Source of the DNA: DATILI01 sp035476635
GTDB taxonomy: Bacteria > Pseudomonadota > Gammaproteobacteria > Burkholderiales > Burkholderiaceae_C
NCBI GenBank assembly: GCA_035476635.1
Contig: DATILI010000178.1
Location: 1-24,159, forward strand
DNA: 24,159 nucleotides
Reading direction: 5' to 3'
In this document: one piece after another, positions 14,539 through 23,605 of the stretch
How positions within the stretch are numbered: position 1 is the stretch's first letter
Layout: every line of letters begins with the position of its first letter
The notes under the pieces: model-generated
What the model was told of the DNA's origin: nothing
The model's input: the letters and a program-made list of their open reading frames with translations, nothing else
Database searches by the model: none
Position numbers and translations under genes: made by a program

Positions 14539-17268
14539 TTATGCATAGAGCGGGTTGATTTTGTCGGCCTTGATGCCGTACTTGGCGATGGCCTCGGCCA
14601 CCTTGGCCGCCGGCACCGTGCCCTCTTCGCTCAGCGCCTTGAGGGCAGCCACCACAATGTAATGGCGATTGACTTCGAAGTGTTCGCGCAGCTTGCCGCG
14701 GAAGTCGCTGCGGCCAAAGCCGTCGGTACCCAGCACCTTGTACGTGCGGCCCTTGGGCATGAACGAACGAATCTGCTCGGTGTAGGCCTTCATGTAGTCG
14801 GTGGAGGCGATCACCGGGCCATCGTGCTTTTCCAGCTGCTGCGCGACAAAGGAAGCACGCGGCTTCTCCAGCGGGTGCAGCAGGTTGAAGCGCTCGCAGT
14901 CCTGGCCTTCGCGCGCGAGTTCGTTGAAGCTCGGGCAGCTCCAGACGTTGGCGGCAACGCCCCACTCTTTTTCCAGCAATTCCTGTGCGGCAATCGATTC
15001 GCGCAGGATGGTGCCGCTGCCCAGCAGTTGCACGCGGGGCGCGGACCCGGAGGAGCCCTTCGGTAGCCCGTTGCCGCCTTCCTTGCACAGATACATGCCC
15101 TTGATGATCTGCTCTTCGGTGCCCGGGATCAGGCCGGGCATCGGGTAGTTCTCGTTGAGCAGGGTGATGTAGTAATAGATGTTGTCCTGCTTCTCGACCA
15201 TGCGCTTGAGGCCATGGTGCATGATCACGCCGACTTCGTGGGCGAAGGTCGGGTCGTAGCTGATGCAGTTGGGAATCGTGCCGGCCATGATGTGGCTGTG
15301 GCCGTCTTCGTGCTGCAGGCCTTCGCCGTTCAGCGTCGTGCGCCCGGAGGTGCCGCCCAAGAGAAAGCCGCGTGCCTGCATGTCACCAGCCGCCCAGCAC
15401 AGGTCGCCCACGCGCTGCAGGCCGAACATCGAGTAGTAGATGTAGAACGGCACCATGATCCGGTTGTTGGTGCTGTAGGAGGTGGCGGCGGCGATCCAGC
15501 TGGCCATGCCGCCGGCTTCGTTGATGCCTTCCTGCAGGATCTGGCCGGACTTGTCTTCCTTGTAATAGCTCACCTGCTCGCGGTCTTGCGGCGTGTACTT
15601 CTGGCCCTCGGGGTTGTAGATACCGATCTGGCGGAAGAGGCCTTCCATGCCGAAGGTGCGGGCTTCGTCCACCAGGATGGGCACCGCGCGCGGGCCCAGT
15701 TCCTTGTCGCGCAGCAGCGTGGACAAAAAGCGCACGTAAGCCTGCGTGGTGCTGATTTCGCGGCCCTCTGCCGTGGGCTCGAGCACGGCCTTGAAGGTTT
15801 CCAGGTCCGGCACCTTGAGCTGTTCGTCGGCCTTGGCGCGCCGGTGCGGCAGGTACCCGCCCAGCTCCTTGCGCCGCGCGTGCAGGTACTGCATTTCCGG
15901 CGTGTTGTCGTCCGGCTTGTAGAACGGCACGTTGGCCAGCTGGTCATCGGGAATCGGGATGCTGAAGCGGTCACGGAAGGTGCGGATGTCATCGTCGGTG
16001 AGCTTCTTGGTTTGGTGCGCGGTGTTGCGCGCTTCGCCGCTCTTGCCCATGCCGAAGCCCTTGACGGTCTTGATCAGCAGCACCGTCGGCTGGCCCTTGT
16101 GGTTCACGGCCTTGTGGTAGGCCGCATAGACCTTCTGCGGATCATGGCCGCCGCGCTGCAGGCGCCAGATATCGTCGTCGCTCATCTTGGCGACCATCTC
16201 CAGCCCCTTGGGATGCTGGCCGAAGAAATGCTTGCGAACATAAGCACCGTCGTTGGCCTTCATGGCCTGGTAGTCGCCGTCCAGCGTGTCCATCATGATC
16301 TTCTTGAGGACGCCGTCCTTGTCGCGCGCCAGGAGCGGGTCCCAGTAGCTGCCCCACAGCAGCTTGATGACGTTCCAGCCGGCGCCGCGGAACTCGCCTT
16401 CGAGTTACTGGATGATCTTGCCGTTGCCGCGCACCGGGCCATCCAGGCGCTGCAAGTTGCAGTTGACGACGAAGATCAGGTTGTCGAGCTTTTCGCGCGC
16501 GGCCACACCGATCGCGCCCAGCGATTCCACCTCATCCATTTCGCCGTCGCCGCAGAACACCCAGACCTTGCGGTTCTCGGTGTTGGCAATGCCGCGTGCA
16601 TGCAGGTACTTGAGGAAGCGTGCCTGGTAGATGGCCATCAGCGGCCCGAGCCCCATGGAGACGGTCGGGAACTGCCAGAACTCTGGCATCAGCTTGGGAT
16701 GCGGGTAGCTGGAGAGGCCCTTGCCATCGACCTCCTGGCGGAAGTTGAGCAATTGCTCTTCGCTCAGGCGGCCTTCCATATAGGCGCGGGCATAGACGCC
16801 GGGGGACGAATGGCCCTGGATGTAGAGGCAATCGCCGCCATGGTTTTCGCTCTCGGCATGCCAGAAGTGGTTGAAACCGGCGCCGAACATGGTGGCCAGC
16901 GACGCGAAAGAACTGATGTGGCCGCCCAGGTCGCCGCCGTCTTCGGGGTTGATGCGGTTGGCCCGCACCACCATCGCCATGGCGTTCCAGCGCATGTAGG
17001 CGCGCAGGCGCTCTTCGACATCCAGGTTGCCGGGGCAGCGCTCTTCCTGGTCGGTCTCGATGGTGTTGACATAGCCCGTGGTCGCCGAAAACGGCATGTC
17101 GATGCTGTGCTGGCGCGCATGCTCCAGCAGTTGCTCTATCAGGAAGTGGGCGCGCTCGGGGCCCTCGCTTTCGATCACGGCGGACAGGGCGTCCATCCAT
17201 TCGCGGGTTTCCTGGCTGTCCGCGTCATTGGCGGCCGAGCCGAACAGGTTGTCGGGATTTGCTGACAT
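14539..17268 (-). pseudogene. aceE: Pyruvate dehydrogenase E1 (AceE) interrupted by one in-frame stop
   Basis: The homodimeric PDH E1, which decarboxylates pyruvate with thiamine diphosphate and acetylates the E2 lipoyl group. The frame from the ATG at 17268 to the TAA at 14539 is 910 codons, close to the usual length, but codon 288 (16407-16405) is TAA. The frame is the same on both sides: VRGNGKIIQ, stop, LEGEFRGAGWNVIK. The E. coli protein has Glu at this place (NELEG), so one G-to-T change in GAA explains it. As read, there is a 287-residue N-terminal piece (16405-17268) with the cofactor motif GDGEMDE, and a piece that could restart at ATG 16296. AGGAGA precedes the start. It may be a real mutation or a sequencing error. 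Confidence 0.9.
16405..16407 (-). other. Premature TAA stop inside aceE
   Basis: The plus-strand TTA here reads TAA in the aceE frame at codon 288. No length change is needed to continue the conserved sequence on the far side, so this is a substitution and not an indel. TAA has no known programmed recoding to an amino acid in bacteria with the standard code. Confidence 0.9.
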
Positions 17269-17360
17269 GCTTGTCTCCTGGGTTGCTTTAGGCGTTTTGC
17301 GTAATTTAGTACGGTGTCTCTAGTTTCTCATAACTTCTTGGATTTTTCAAATAGTGCCTA

Positions 17361-17383
17361 TTGATTTCTTAATATGAAATCAA
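17361..17383. promoter_or_regulatory. Inverted repeat, candidate operator between aceE and the kinase gene
   Basis: TTGATTTC (17361-17368) and GAAATCAA (17376-17383) form a perfect 8-base inverted repeat around a 7-base AT-only spacer. It lies in a strongly AT-rich stretch (about 17300-17390) in the 175-base region between the divergent aceE and histidine kinase genes. It does not match the E. coli PdhR site. It may bind the response regulator encoded next door or another dimeric regulator; the sequence alone cannot say which. Confidence 0.5.
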
Positions 17384-17443
17384 ACAGCCACTGCACTCAC
17401 CAGGGTCTCCCGTAGTTGAAAGGCCTTCCCCTACACTTGCGGC

Positions 17444-19999
17444 ATGTCCCATCCCGAATCGGTGCTGCCGACCGACTCCGCACTCCCGGTCCAGCCATTG
17501 GCCTGGGGCCGGCATTGGTGGCGGCGTCAGACACCAACGCGCCAGGACCGTTTCGCCGTGCTGGCGCCGCTGGCTTCGGTGCTGCTGTTCTTTGCCGCCA
17601 TTGCAACTGCGTTCTGGTACTTGCGTGTGGAAGAAATCGACCGCGAGCAGGAAGCGGTCAAGCGCGATGTGGAATACGCGCAACAGCAAGTGCGGCTGCG
17701 GCTGCTCGAGCGCCAAGAGCAGCTCATGCTGTTGGCGCGCGACGTGGCCAACCGGGAAATCAACGCCGACGACTTCACGGGCCGCGCCGAATCCCTGGTC
17801 GCCCAGTACCCTGAACTGCAGTCGATCACCTGGATCAACGAACGCCGCCGCGTCATCGCAAGCCAGCAGGCACCGAGTTTTCCGACGGCGCAAAAGCGCC
17901 TGACGGGCGAAGTCCTGCGCGTCGGCGATACCGAAGCCACCTACAGCCTGGCGCGTGACCTGCGCCAGCCGGTGTATTCGCAACCCACGGCCAGCAGCGA
18001 CTTCTCCGACACCTTGCAACTGCATGTTCCGATGTTCGACCTGGCCAAATTCTCCGGCGTCGTGCTGGCCGAGTATTCCCTGGACGGCCTGCTGCGCTAT
18101 GGCATTCCGTCCGAGGTATCGGCCAAATACGCCGTCTCCCTGCTGGATGGCAAGGGCGCGCTGCTTGCTGGCAGCGTGGTGCCACCGCGCAACCCCGCCA
18201 CCACCCTCGTACCCTGGGCCACCCGCCCGAATGAGTATGAGGTGCCGGTTTCGCCGGTGGGCAACGGGTTGATCATCCGGGCCCAGGCCTACCGCACCTC
18301 GCTCGGCCTGATCGGCAGCGGCCTGTTCTGGCTGGTCAGCGCGCTTTCGGTGATGACGGCCTGGATGCTGATCGTCACCTGGCGCCACACGCGCAGGCGC
18401 ATGCAGGCGCAGCAGGCACTGGTACAGGAAACCAATTTCCGCCGCGCCATGGAGAACTCCATGTTGACCGGCATGCGCGCGCTGGACCTGCAAGGCCGCA
18501 TCACCTATGTCAACGCCGCTTTCTGTCAGATGACGGGCTGGGGCGAAGCCGAGCTGGTGGGCCGCACGGCCCCCTTCCCCTACTGGCCCGATGCCGACCG
18601 CGAATCGCTGGCGGCGCGCCTGGACGATGAGCTGCACGGGCGCACCACGCCCGGCGGCTTTCAGGTGCGGGTCAAGCGCAAGGACGGCACACTGTTCGAT
18701 GCACGCCTGTATGTGTCGCCGCTGATCGATGCCAAGGGCCAGCAGACCGGCTGGATGACCTCGATGACCGACATCACCGAGCCCAACCGCATCCGCGAGC
18801 AACTCTCCGCCTCGTACGAGCGTTTCACCATCGTGCTGGAGTCGCTGGACGCCTCGGTGTCGGTGGCGCCACTGGGCAGCGACGAACTGGTGTTCGCCAA
18901 CAAGCTGTACCGGCTGTGGTTCGGCGTGCAGGCGGCGGGCCATTTGCAGCTCGTCATGGAAGCCGGCGTGCCGGCCAAGCCCGCCAATGACGAATCGCAC
19001 GATGCCGTCGATTCGCTGGCCGGCCTGCCGGCCGACTCCGTCACAGGCACGCAATCGGAAAGCGCTGAAATCTTTGTGCCCGAACTGGGCAAATGGCTGG
19101 AGGTGCGTTCGCGTTACCTGAGCTGGGTCGACGGGCGGTTGGCCCAGATGGTGATCGCCACCGACATCACGCCGCGCCGGCGCGCGGAGGAACAGGCCTT
19201 TGCCCAGGCCGAGCGTGCGCAGACGGCGAGCCGGCTCATCACCATGGGCGAGATGGCATCCAGCGTGGCGCATGAGCTCAACCAGCCGCTGACGGCCATC
19301 AACAACTACTGCAACGGCATGGTCTCGCGCATCAAGGGCGGGCAGATCAGCGAAGAAGACCTGCTGACGGCATTGGAAAAAACCGGCCACCAGGCGCAGC
19401 GCGCCGGCCAGATCATCCTGCGCATCCGCTCCTTCGTGAAGCGCAGCGAACCCAACCGAACGCTGTCCGATGTGACCTTCATGGTCAACGAGGCGGTGGA
19501 GCTGGCCGAGATCGAACTGCGCCGGCGCAATGTCCGCCTGTCCCATTACGTGGCCTCGCGCCTGCCGCCCTTGCTGGTCGACCCGATCCTGATCGAGCAG
19601 GTGCTGGTGAACCTGCTGAAGAACGCCACCGAGGCGATCGACCTGGCGCAGCGGCCCTCGGCCCAGCGCAGCGTGGAGTTGCGCGTGGTTCCCAAGGAAA
19701 CCGATGGCTTGGGCGTCGTTGAGTTTTCCGTCACCGACACCGGCAAGGGGCTTGCGCCGGAAGTGATGGAGCGCCTGTACGAAGCCTTCTTTTCCACCAA
19801 GGCCGAAGGCATGGGCATTGGCCTGAACCTGTGCCGCACCATCGTCGAGTCGCACCAGGGCCGGATGAAAGCAGAGAACCTCTACAATGGCGCCGACGTT
19901 GCGGGCTGCCGCTTCTCCTTCTGGATTCCGCTGGTCAAACCGGCCGGAGACACCGCGAATCCGGACCTGACCAACAAGAACGCCGGAGTGACTGCATGA
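17444..19999 (+). CDS. PAS-domain sensor histidine kinase
   Basis: An 851-residue membrane sensor. TM1 is at about 37-60 and TM2 at about 287-310, enclosing a periplasmic sensing domain of about 225 residues that begins with a charged helix (EEIDREQEAVKRDVEYAQQQ), a DctB-like layout. Two PAS-like regions follow (about 330-450 and 455-590). HisKA has the phospho-acceptor His610 in VAHELNQPL. The ATPase domain contains NLLKNATEAI, DTGKGLAPE and GMGIGLNL. No Shine-Dalgarno sequence precedes the ATG; TACACT at 17432-17437 ends just six bases before it, which could mean a leaderless mRNA. It overlaps its response regulator gene by four bases. The signal is unknown; closeness to the PDH operon suggests carboxylate or respiratory status. 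Confidence 0.93.
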   Translation: MSHPESVLPTDSALPVQPLAWGRHWWRRQTPTRQDRFAVLAPLASVLLFFAAIATAFWYLRVEEIDREQEAVKRDVEYAQQQVRLRLLERQEQLMLLARDVANREINADDFTGRAESLVAQYPELQSITWINERRRVIASQQAPSFPTAQKRLTGEVLRVGDTEATYSLARDLRQPVYSQPTASSDFSDTLQLHVPMFDLAKFSGVVLAEYSLDGLLRYGIPSEVSAKYAVSLLDGKGALLAGSVVPPRNPATTLVPWATRPNEYEVPVSPVGNGLIIRAQAYRTSLGLIGSGLFWLVSALSVMTAWMLIVTWRHTRRRMQAQQALVQETNFRRAMENSMLTGMRALDLQGRITYVNAAFCQMTGWGEAELVGRTAPFPYWPDADRESLAARLDDELHGRTTPGGFQVRVKRKDGTLFDARLYVSPLIDAKGQQTGWMTSMTDITEPNRIREQLSASYERFTIVLESLDASVSVAPLGSDELVFANKLYRLWFGVQAAGHLQLVMEAGVPAKPANDESHDAVDSLAGLPADSVTGTQSESAEIFVPELGKWLEVRSRYLSWVDGRLAQMVIATDITPRRRAEEQAFAQAERAQTASRLITMGEMASSVAHELNQPLTAINNYCNGMVSRIKGGQISEEDLLTALEKTGHQAQRAGQIILRIRSFVKRSEPNRTLSDVTFMVNEAVELAEIELRRRNVRLSHYVASRLPPLLVDPILIEQVLVNLLKNATEAIDLAQRPSAQRSVELRVVPKETDGLGVVEFSVTDTGKGLAPEVMERLYEAFFSTKAEGMGIGLNLCRTIVESHQGRMKAENLYNGADVAGCRFSFWIPLVKPAGDTANPDLTNKNAGVTA

Positions 20000-20622
20000 G
20001 TTTGATTCCCAAGAAGGGTACGGTCTACGTGGTGGACGACGATGAAGCCGTCCGCGATTCCCTTCAGTGGTTGCTTGAAGGCAAAGACTACCGGGTGCGC
20101 TGCTTCGACTCCGCCGAGTCGTTCCTCTCGCGCTACGACGCACGCGAAGTGGCCTGCCTGATCGTGGACATCCGCATGGGCGGCATGACCGGGCTGGAAC
20201 TGCAGGACCGCCTCATGGAACGCCGCTCGCCCCTGCCCATCGTCTTCATCACCGGCCATGGCGATGTGCCCATGGCAGTCGACACCATGAAAAAAGGCGC
20301 GATGGATTTCATCCAGAAGCCATTCAAGGAGGACCAGCTCGTCGGACTGGTGGAGCGCATGCTGGACCACGCGCGCGGCGCCTTCGCCGAATACCAGCAG
20401 GCCGCCAGCCGCGACGCTCTGCTGTCCAAGCTCACCTCGCGCGAAGCGCAGGTACTGGAGCGCATCGTCGCCGGCCGGCTCAACAAGCAGATCGCCGACG
20501 ACCTGGGGATCAGCATCAAGACGGTGGAGGCGCATCGCGCCAACATCATGGAAAAGCTCAACGCCAACACCGTGGCCGACCTGCTGAAAATTGCCCTGGG
20601 GCAGAACGCGCCCAAGACCTGA
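19996..20622 (+). CDS. FixJ-type response regulator
   Basis: A 208-residue two-domain regulator. The receiver domain (about 8-125) has the acidic pocket VVDDDEA, the phospho-acceptor Asp58 in LIVDIRMGG, Thr86 in FITGHGD and Lys108 in DFIQKPF. The LuxR-type helix-turn-helix (about 145-205) contains LTSREAQVLERIVAGRLNKQIADDLGISIKTVEAHRANIMEKL. The start at 19996 is set by the ATGA overlap with the upstream kinase, its likely phosphodonor. A terminator at 20646-20678 ends the two-gene unit. The target genes are unknown; the inverted repeat at 17361-17383 between this operon and aceE is a candidate site. Confidence 0.95.
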   Translation: MSLIPKKGTVYVVDDDEAVRDSLQWLLEGKDYRVRCFDSAESFLSRYDAREVACLIVDIRMGGMTGLELQDRLMERRSPLPIVFITGHGDVPMAVDTMKKGAMDFIQKPFKEDQLVGLVERMLDHARGAFAEYQQAASRDALLSKLTSREAQVLERIVAGRLNKQIADDLGISIKTVEAHRANIMEKLNANTVADLLKIALGQNAPKT

Positions 20623-20645
20623 AGCACTGTATTTACAGCGACTTG

Positions 20646-20678
20646 ACGCCCGCCCCGGATGGACTAGCGGGCGTTTTT
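20646..20678 (+). terminator. Intrinsic terminator after the two-component operon
   Basis: ACGCCCGC (20646-20653) and GCGGGCGT (20667-20674) form a perfect 8-base stem with a 13-base loop, followed directly by more T residues to 20678. It lies 24 bases after the response regulator stop and before folD, separating the two units. Confidence 0.85.
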
Positions 20679-20695
20679 ACTTGAGAGTTTGACGA

Positions 20696-21547
20696 ATGAC
20701 TGCCCAACTGATCGACGGAAACGCCCTCGCCCAGAAAATCCGCGCCGACGTGGCCGGCCGCACGGCCGCACTCAAGGCAAAAGGCATTGCGCCCAAGCTG
20801 GCCATCATCCTGGTGGGCGAAGACCCGGCCAGCCAGGTCTACACCAAGCACAAGGTCAACGACAGCACGCAAACCGGGCTGGACGCCACGCTGGAGCGCT
20901 ACCCCGCCACCTTGTCCGAAGCCGACTTGCTGGCCCGCATCGAGACGCTGAACCGCGACCCCGCCGTGCACGGCATCCTGGTGCAATTGCCGCTGCCCAA
21001 GCACATGGATTCGCACAAGGTGATCGAAACCATCTCGCCGGCAAAAGACGTGGACGGCTTTCACGTGGCCAGCGCCGGTGCGCTGATGGTCGGCCAGCCC
21101 GGCTTCTGGCCGTGCACGCCCTATGGCTGCATGCAGATGCTCGAATCCATCGGCTACGACTTGCGCGGCAAGCATGCCGTGGTGATCGGCCGCAGCAACA
21201 TCGTCGGCAAGCCGATGGCCTTGATGCTGTTGCAGAAGAACGCAACGGTTACCGTCTGCCACAGCGCCACCCAGGACCTGAAGGCGATGACCCTGCAGGC
21301 CGATGTGGTCGTGGCCGCGGTGGGCAAACGCAACGTACTTACCGCCGACATGGTGAAGCCGGGTGCGGTCGTCATCGACGTCGGCATGAACCGCGATGGC
21401 GAAGGCAAGCTCTGCGGCGACGTGGACTTTGCCGGCGTCAGCCAGGTGGCCGGCTGGATCACCCCCGTGCCCGGCGGCGTCGGCCCGATGACACGCGCCA
21501 TGTTGCTGATCAATACTCTTGAAGCCGCCGAAGCCAGCGCCAAATAA
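20696..21547 (+). CDS. folD: Bifunctional methylenetetrahydrofolate dehydrogenase/cyclohydrolase
   Basis: A 283-residue cytoplasmic enzyme of one-carbon metabolism that interconverts 5,10-methylene-, methenyl- and 10-formyl-tetrahydrofolate using NADP. Visible family motifs are GEDPASQVYTKHKV (Tyr49 and the likely catalytic Lys53), HGILVQLPLPKHM, the PAKDVDGFH substrate loop, the Rossmann motif VVIGRSNIVGKPMALML and the C-terminal TPVPGGVGPMTRAMLL. Length is normal. The gene follows a terminator, so it should have its own promoter, which I could not identify with confidence in the short gap. prlC begins seven bases after its stop and is probably cotranscribed. Confidence 0.97.
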   Translation: MTAQLIDGNALAQKIRADVAGRTAALKAKGIAPKLAIILVGEDPASQVYTKHKVNDSTQTGLDATLERYPATLSEADLLARIETLNRDPAVHGILVQLPLPKHMDSHKVIETISPAKDVDGFHVASAGALMVGQPGFWPCTPYGCMQMLESIGYDLRGKHAVVIGRSNIVGKPMALMLLQKNATVTVCHSATQDLKAMTLQADVVVAAVGKRNVLTADMVKPGAVVIDVGMNRDGEGKLCGDVDFAGVSQVAGWITPVPGGVGPMTRAMLLINTLEAAEASAK

Positions 21548-21553
21548 AGCACC

Positions 21554-23584
21554 ATGAGCAATCCCCTCCTCGACTTCAAAGACCTCCCGCTGTTAGACCG
21601 CATCAAGCCGGAGCATGTGGCTCCCGCGATCGATGCACTGTTGGGCCAGTCCAACGCGGCGCTGGAAGCCGTCACCGCCGCCGATTTCCCTTCGCAGTGG
21701 GGCGAGATCGCCAGGGTGCTCGAGGTTGCCACCGAGAACCTGGGCCGGGCCTGGGGCGCCGTCAGCCACCTGAACAGTGTGGCCGACACGCCGGAACTGC
21801 GTGCAGCCTACAACGAGGCCTTGCCCAAGGTCACCGAGTTCTGGACCCGCCTGGGCGCTGATGAACGCCTGTATGCCAAATACAAGGCCATCGATCCGGC
21901 GACCCTGACGCCTGAGCAAAGGCAGGCGCACAAGAATGCGGTGCGCAATTTCGTGCTCTCGGGCGCCGAATTGACGGGCGCAGCCAAGGAGCGCTTTGCC
22001 AGAATCCAGGAGCGGCAGGCGAACTTGAGCCAGAAGTTCAGCGAAAACGCCCTCGACGCCACCGATGCCTATTCGTACTACGCCAGCGCCGATGAACTCG
22101 GCGGCGTGCCCGATGATGTGCGCCAGGCCGCCCTTGCCGCCGCGCAAGCCGAAGGCAAGCCGGGCCACAAGCTCAACTTGAAGATGCCTTGCTACCTGCC
22201 AGTGATGCAATTCGCCCAAAGCAGCGCATTGCGCGAAAAGCTCTACCGCGCCTATGTGACCCGCGCCTCGGACCAGGCCGACGTGGGCGCCCTGGTGTTC
22301 GACAACACCAGCCTGATCAGCGAGATCTTGGCGTTGCGCCTGGAAGAGGCGCAACTGCTCGGCTACCGCAACTTCGGCGAAGTTTCGGTGGTACCCAAGA
22401 TGGCCGACTCGCCCGAGCAAATCATCCATTTCCTGCGCGACCTGGCGGCCAAGGCGCGGCCCTATGCCGAAAAGGACCTGGCCGACCTGCGCGCCTTTGC
22501 CGCCGAGCATCTGGGCCTGGCCGACCCGCAACCCTGGGACTGGTCCTACGTCGGCGAAAAGCTCAAGGAAGCGCGCTATTCCTTCAGCGAGCAGGAGGTC
22601 AAGCAGTACTTCACTGCGCCCAAGGTGCTGGCGGGTCTCTTCAAGATTGTTGAAACGCTGTTCGAGGTGGACATCCGCAAGGACAGCGCACCGGTCTGGC
22701 ACCCCGCTGTGGCGTTCTATCGCATCGAGCGGCAAGGAGCGCTGGTCGGCCAGTTCTACCTGGACCAGCCCGCGCGCACCGGGAAACGCGGCGGCGCCTG
22801 GATGGACGATGTGCGCGCCCGCTGGCTGCGCCCCGACAACGGCCGGCTGCAAACGCCAGTCGCGCACCTGGTCTGCAACTTTGCCGACAGCGTGGATGGC
22901 AAACCGCCGCTGCTCACGCAGGATGACGTCACCACCCTCTTCCATGAATTCGGCCACGGCCTGCACCACTTGCTGACCCAGGTCAATGAGCGCGACGTGT
23001 CCGGCATCAGCGGCGTGGAATGGGACGCCGTGGAGTTGCCCAGCCAGTTCATGGAAAACTTCTGCTGGGAATGGGATGTGCTCAAGCACATGACAGCCCA
23101 TGTGGACACAGGCGCGCCACTGCCGCGCGAACTGTTCGACAAGATGCTGGCGGCCCGGAATTTCCAGAGCGGCATGCAGACCCTGCGCCAGATCGAGTTC
23201 GCGCTGTTCGACATGCTGATGCACACCGAGCACGACCCCGCGGGCGACTTCATGGCGCTGCTCAATCAGGTGCGGCGAGAGGTCGCCGTGATCCAGCCGC
23301 CACCGTGGAGCCGCACGGCCCATACCTTCAGCCACATCTTCGCCGGCGGCTACGCGGCCGGCTACTACAGCTACAAATGGGCCGAGGTCTTGAGCGCCGA
23401 CGCCTATGCGGCCTTCGAGGAAACCGCGGGTAACGACGGTTTGCCGAATGTCGAAACCGGCAGAAAATACCGTCAAGCCATCCTGGAAGTCGGTGGAAGC
23501 CGGCCGGCAATGGAGTCTTTCAAGGCCTTCCGTGGCCGCGAGCCCAGCCTGGACGCACTGCTGCGCCACCAGGGCATGGCCTGA
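21554..23584 (+). CDS. prlC: M3 family metallopeptidase, oligopeptidase A
   Basis: A 676-residue cytoplasmic zinc peptidase that degrades short peptides, including cleaved signal peptides in E. coli. The zinc motif HEFGH occupies residues 464-468, and Glu494 in DAVELPSQFMENF is the likely third zinc ligand. The C-terminal SHIFAGGYAAGYYSYKWAEVLSADAYAAFEE contains the conserved substrate-binding Tyr and His residues of the family. The N-terminal helical part begins MSNPLLDFKDLPLLDRIKPEHVAPAI as in PrlC/OpdA. The length is normal, with no signal peptide. It follows folD closely and precedes the glutaredoxin-like gene by 21 bases. Confidence 0.95.
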   Translation: MSNPLLDFKDLPLLDRIKPEHVAPAIDALLGQSNAALEAVTAADFPSQWGEIARVLEVATENLGRAWGAVSHLNSVADTPELRAAYNEALPKVTEFWTRLGADERLYAKYKAIDPATLTPEQRQAHKNAVRNFVLSGAELTGAAKERFARIQERQANLSQKFSENALDATDAYSYYASADELGGVPDDVRQAALAAAQAEGKPGHKLNLKMPCYLPVMQFAQSSALREKLYRAYVTRASDQADVGALVFDNTSLISEILALRLEEAQLLGYRNFGEVSVVPKMADSPEQIIHFLRDLAAKARPYAEKDLADLRAFAAEHLGLADPQPWDWSYVGEKLKEARYSFSEQEVKQYFTAPKVLAGLFKIVETLFEVDIRKDSAPVWHPAVAFYRIERQGALVGQFYLDQPARTGKRGGAWMDDVRARWLRPDNGRLQTPVAHLVCNFADSVDGKPPLLTQDDVTTLFHEFGHGLHHLLTQVNERDVSGISGVEWDAVELPSQFMENFCWEWDVLKHMTAHVDTGAPLPRELFDKMLAARNFQSGMQTLRQIEFALFDMLMHTEHDPAGDFMALLNQVRREVAVIQPPPWSRTAHTFSHIFAGGYAAGYYSYKWAEVLSADAYAAFEETAGNDGLPNVETGRKYRQAILEVGGSRPAMESFKAFRGREPSLDALLRHQGMA

Positions 23585-23605
23585 CGATTTTTTTTGGAGG
23601 ATGCT

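Noticed and set aside
16297..16404. A frameshift as the cause of the split aceE
   Set aside because: Both halves are in the same frame and the stretch between them translates to expected PDH E1 sequence; only one TAA codon separates them.
16405..16407. Programmed recoding of the aceE stop
   Set aside because: Selenocysteine uses TGA and pyrrolysine uses TAG; no TAA recoding mechanism fits.
15214..17265. A long plus-strand open frame opposite aceE
   Set aside because: Antisense shadow of the conserved PDH E1 sequence, with no domain and no ribosome site.
17369..20143. A 924-codon open frame on the minus strand opposite the histidine kinase
   Set aside because: It is the antisense shadow of a recognisable kinase in GC-rich DNA; its translation is low-complexity Arg/His/Gly/Gln-rich and has no domain.
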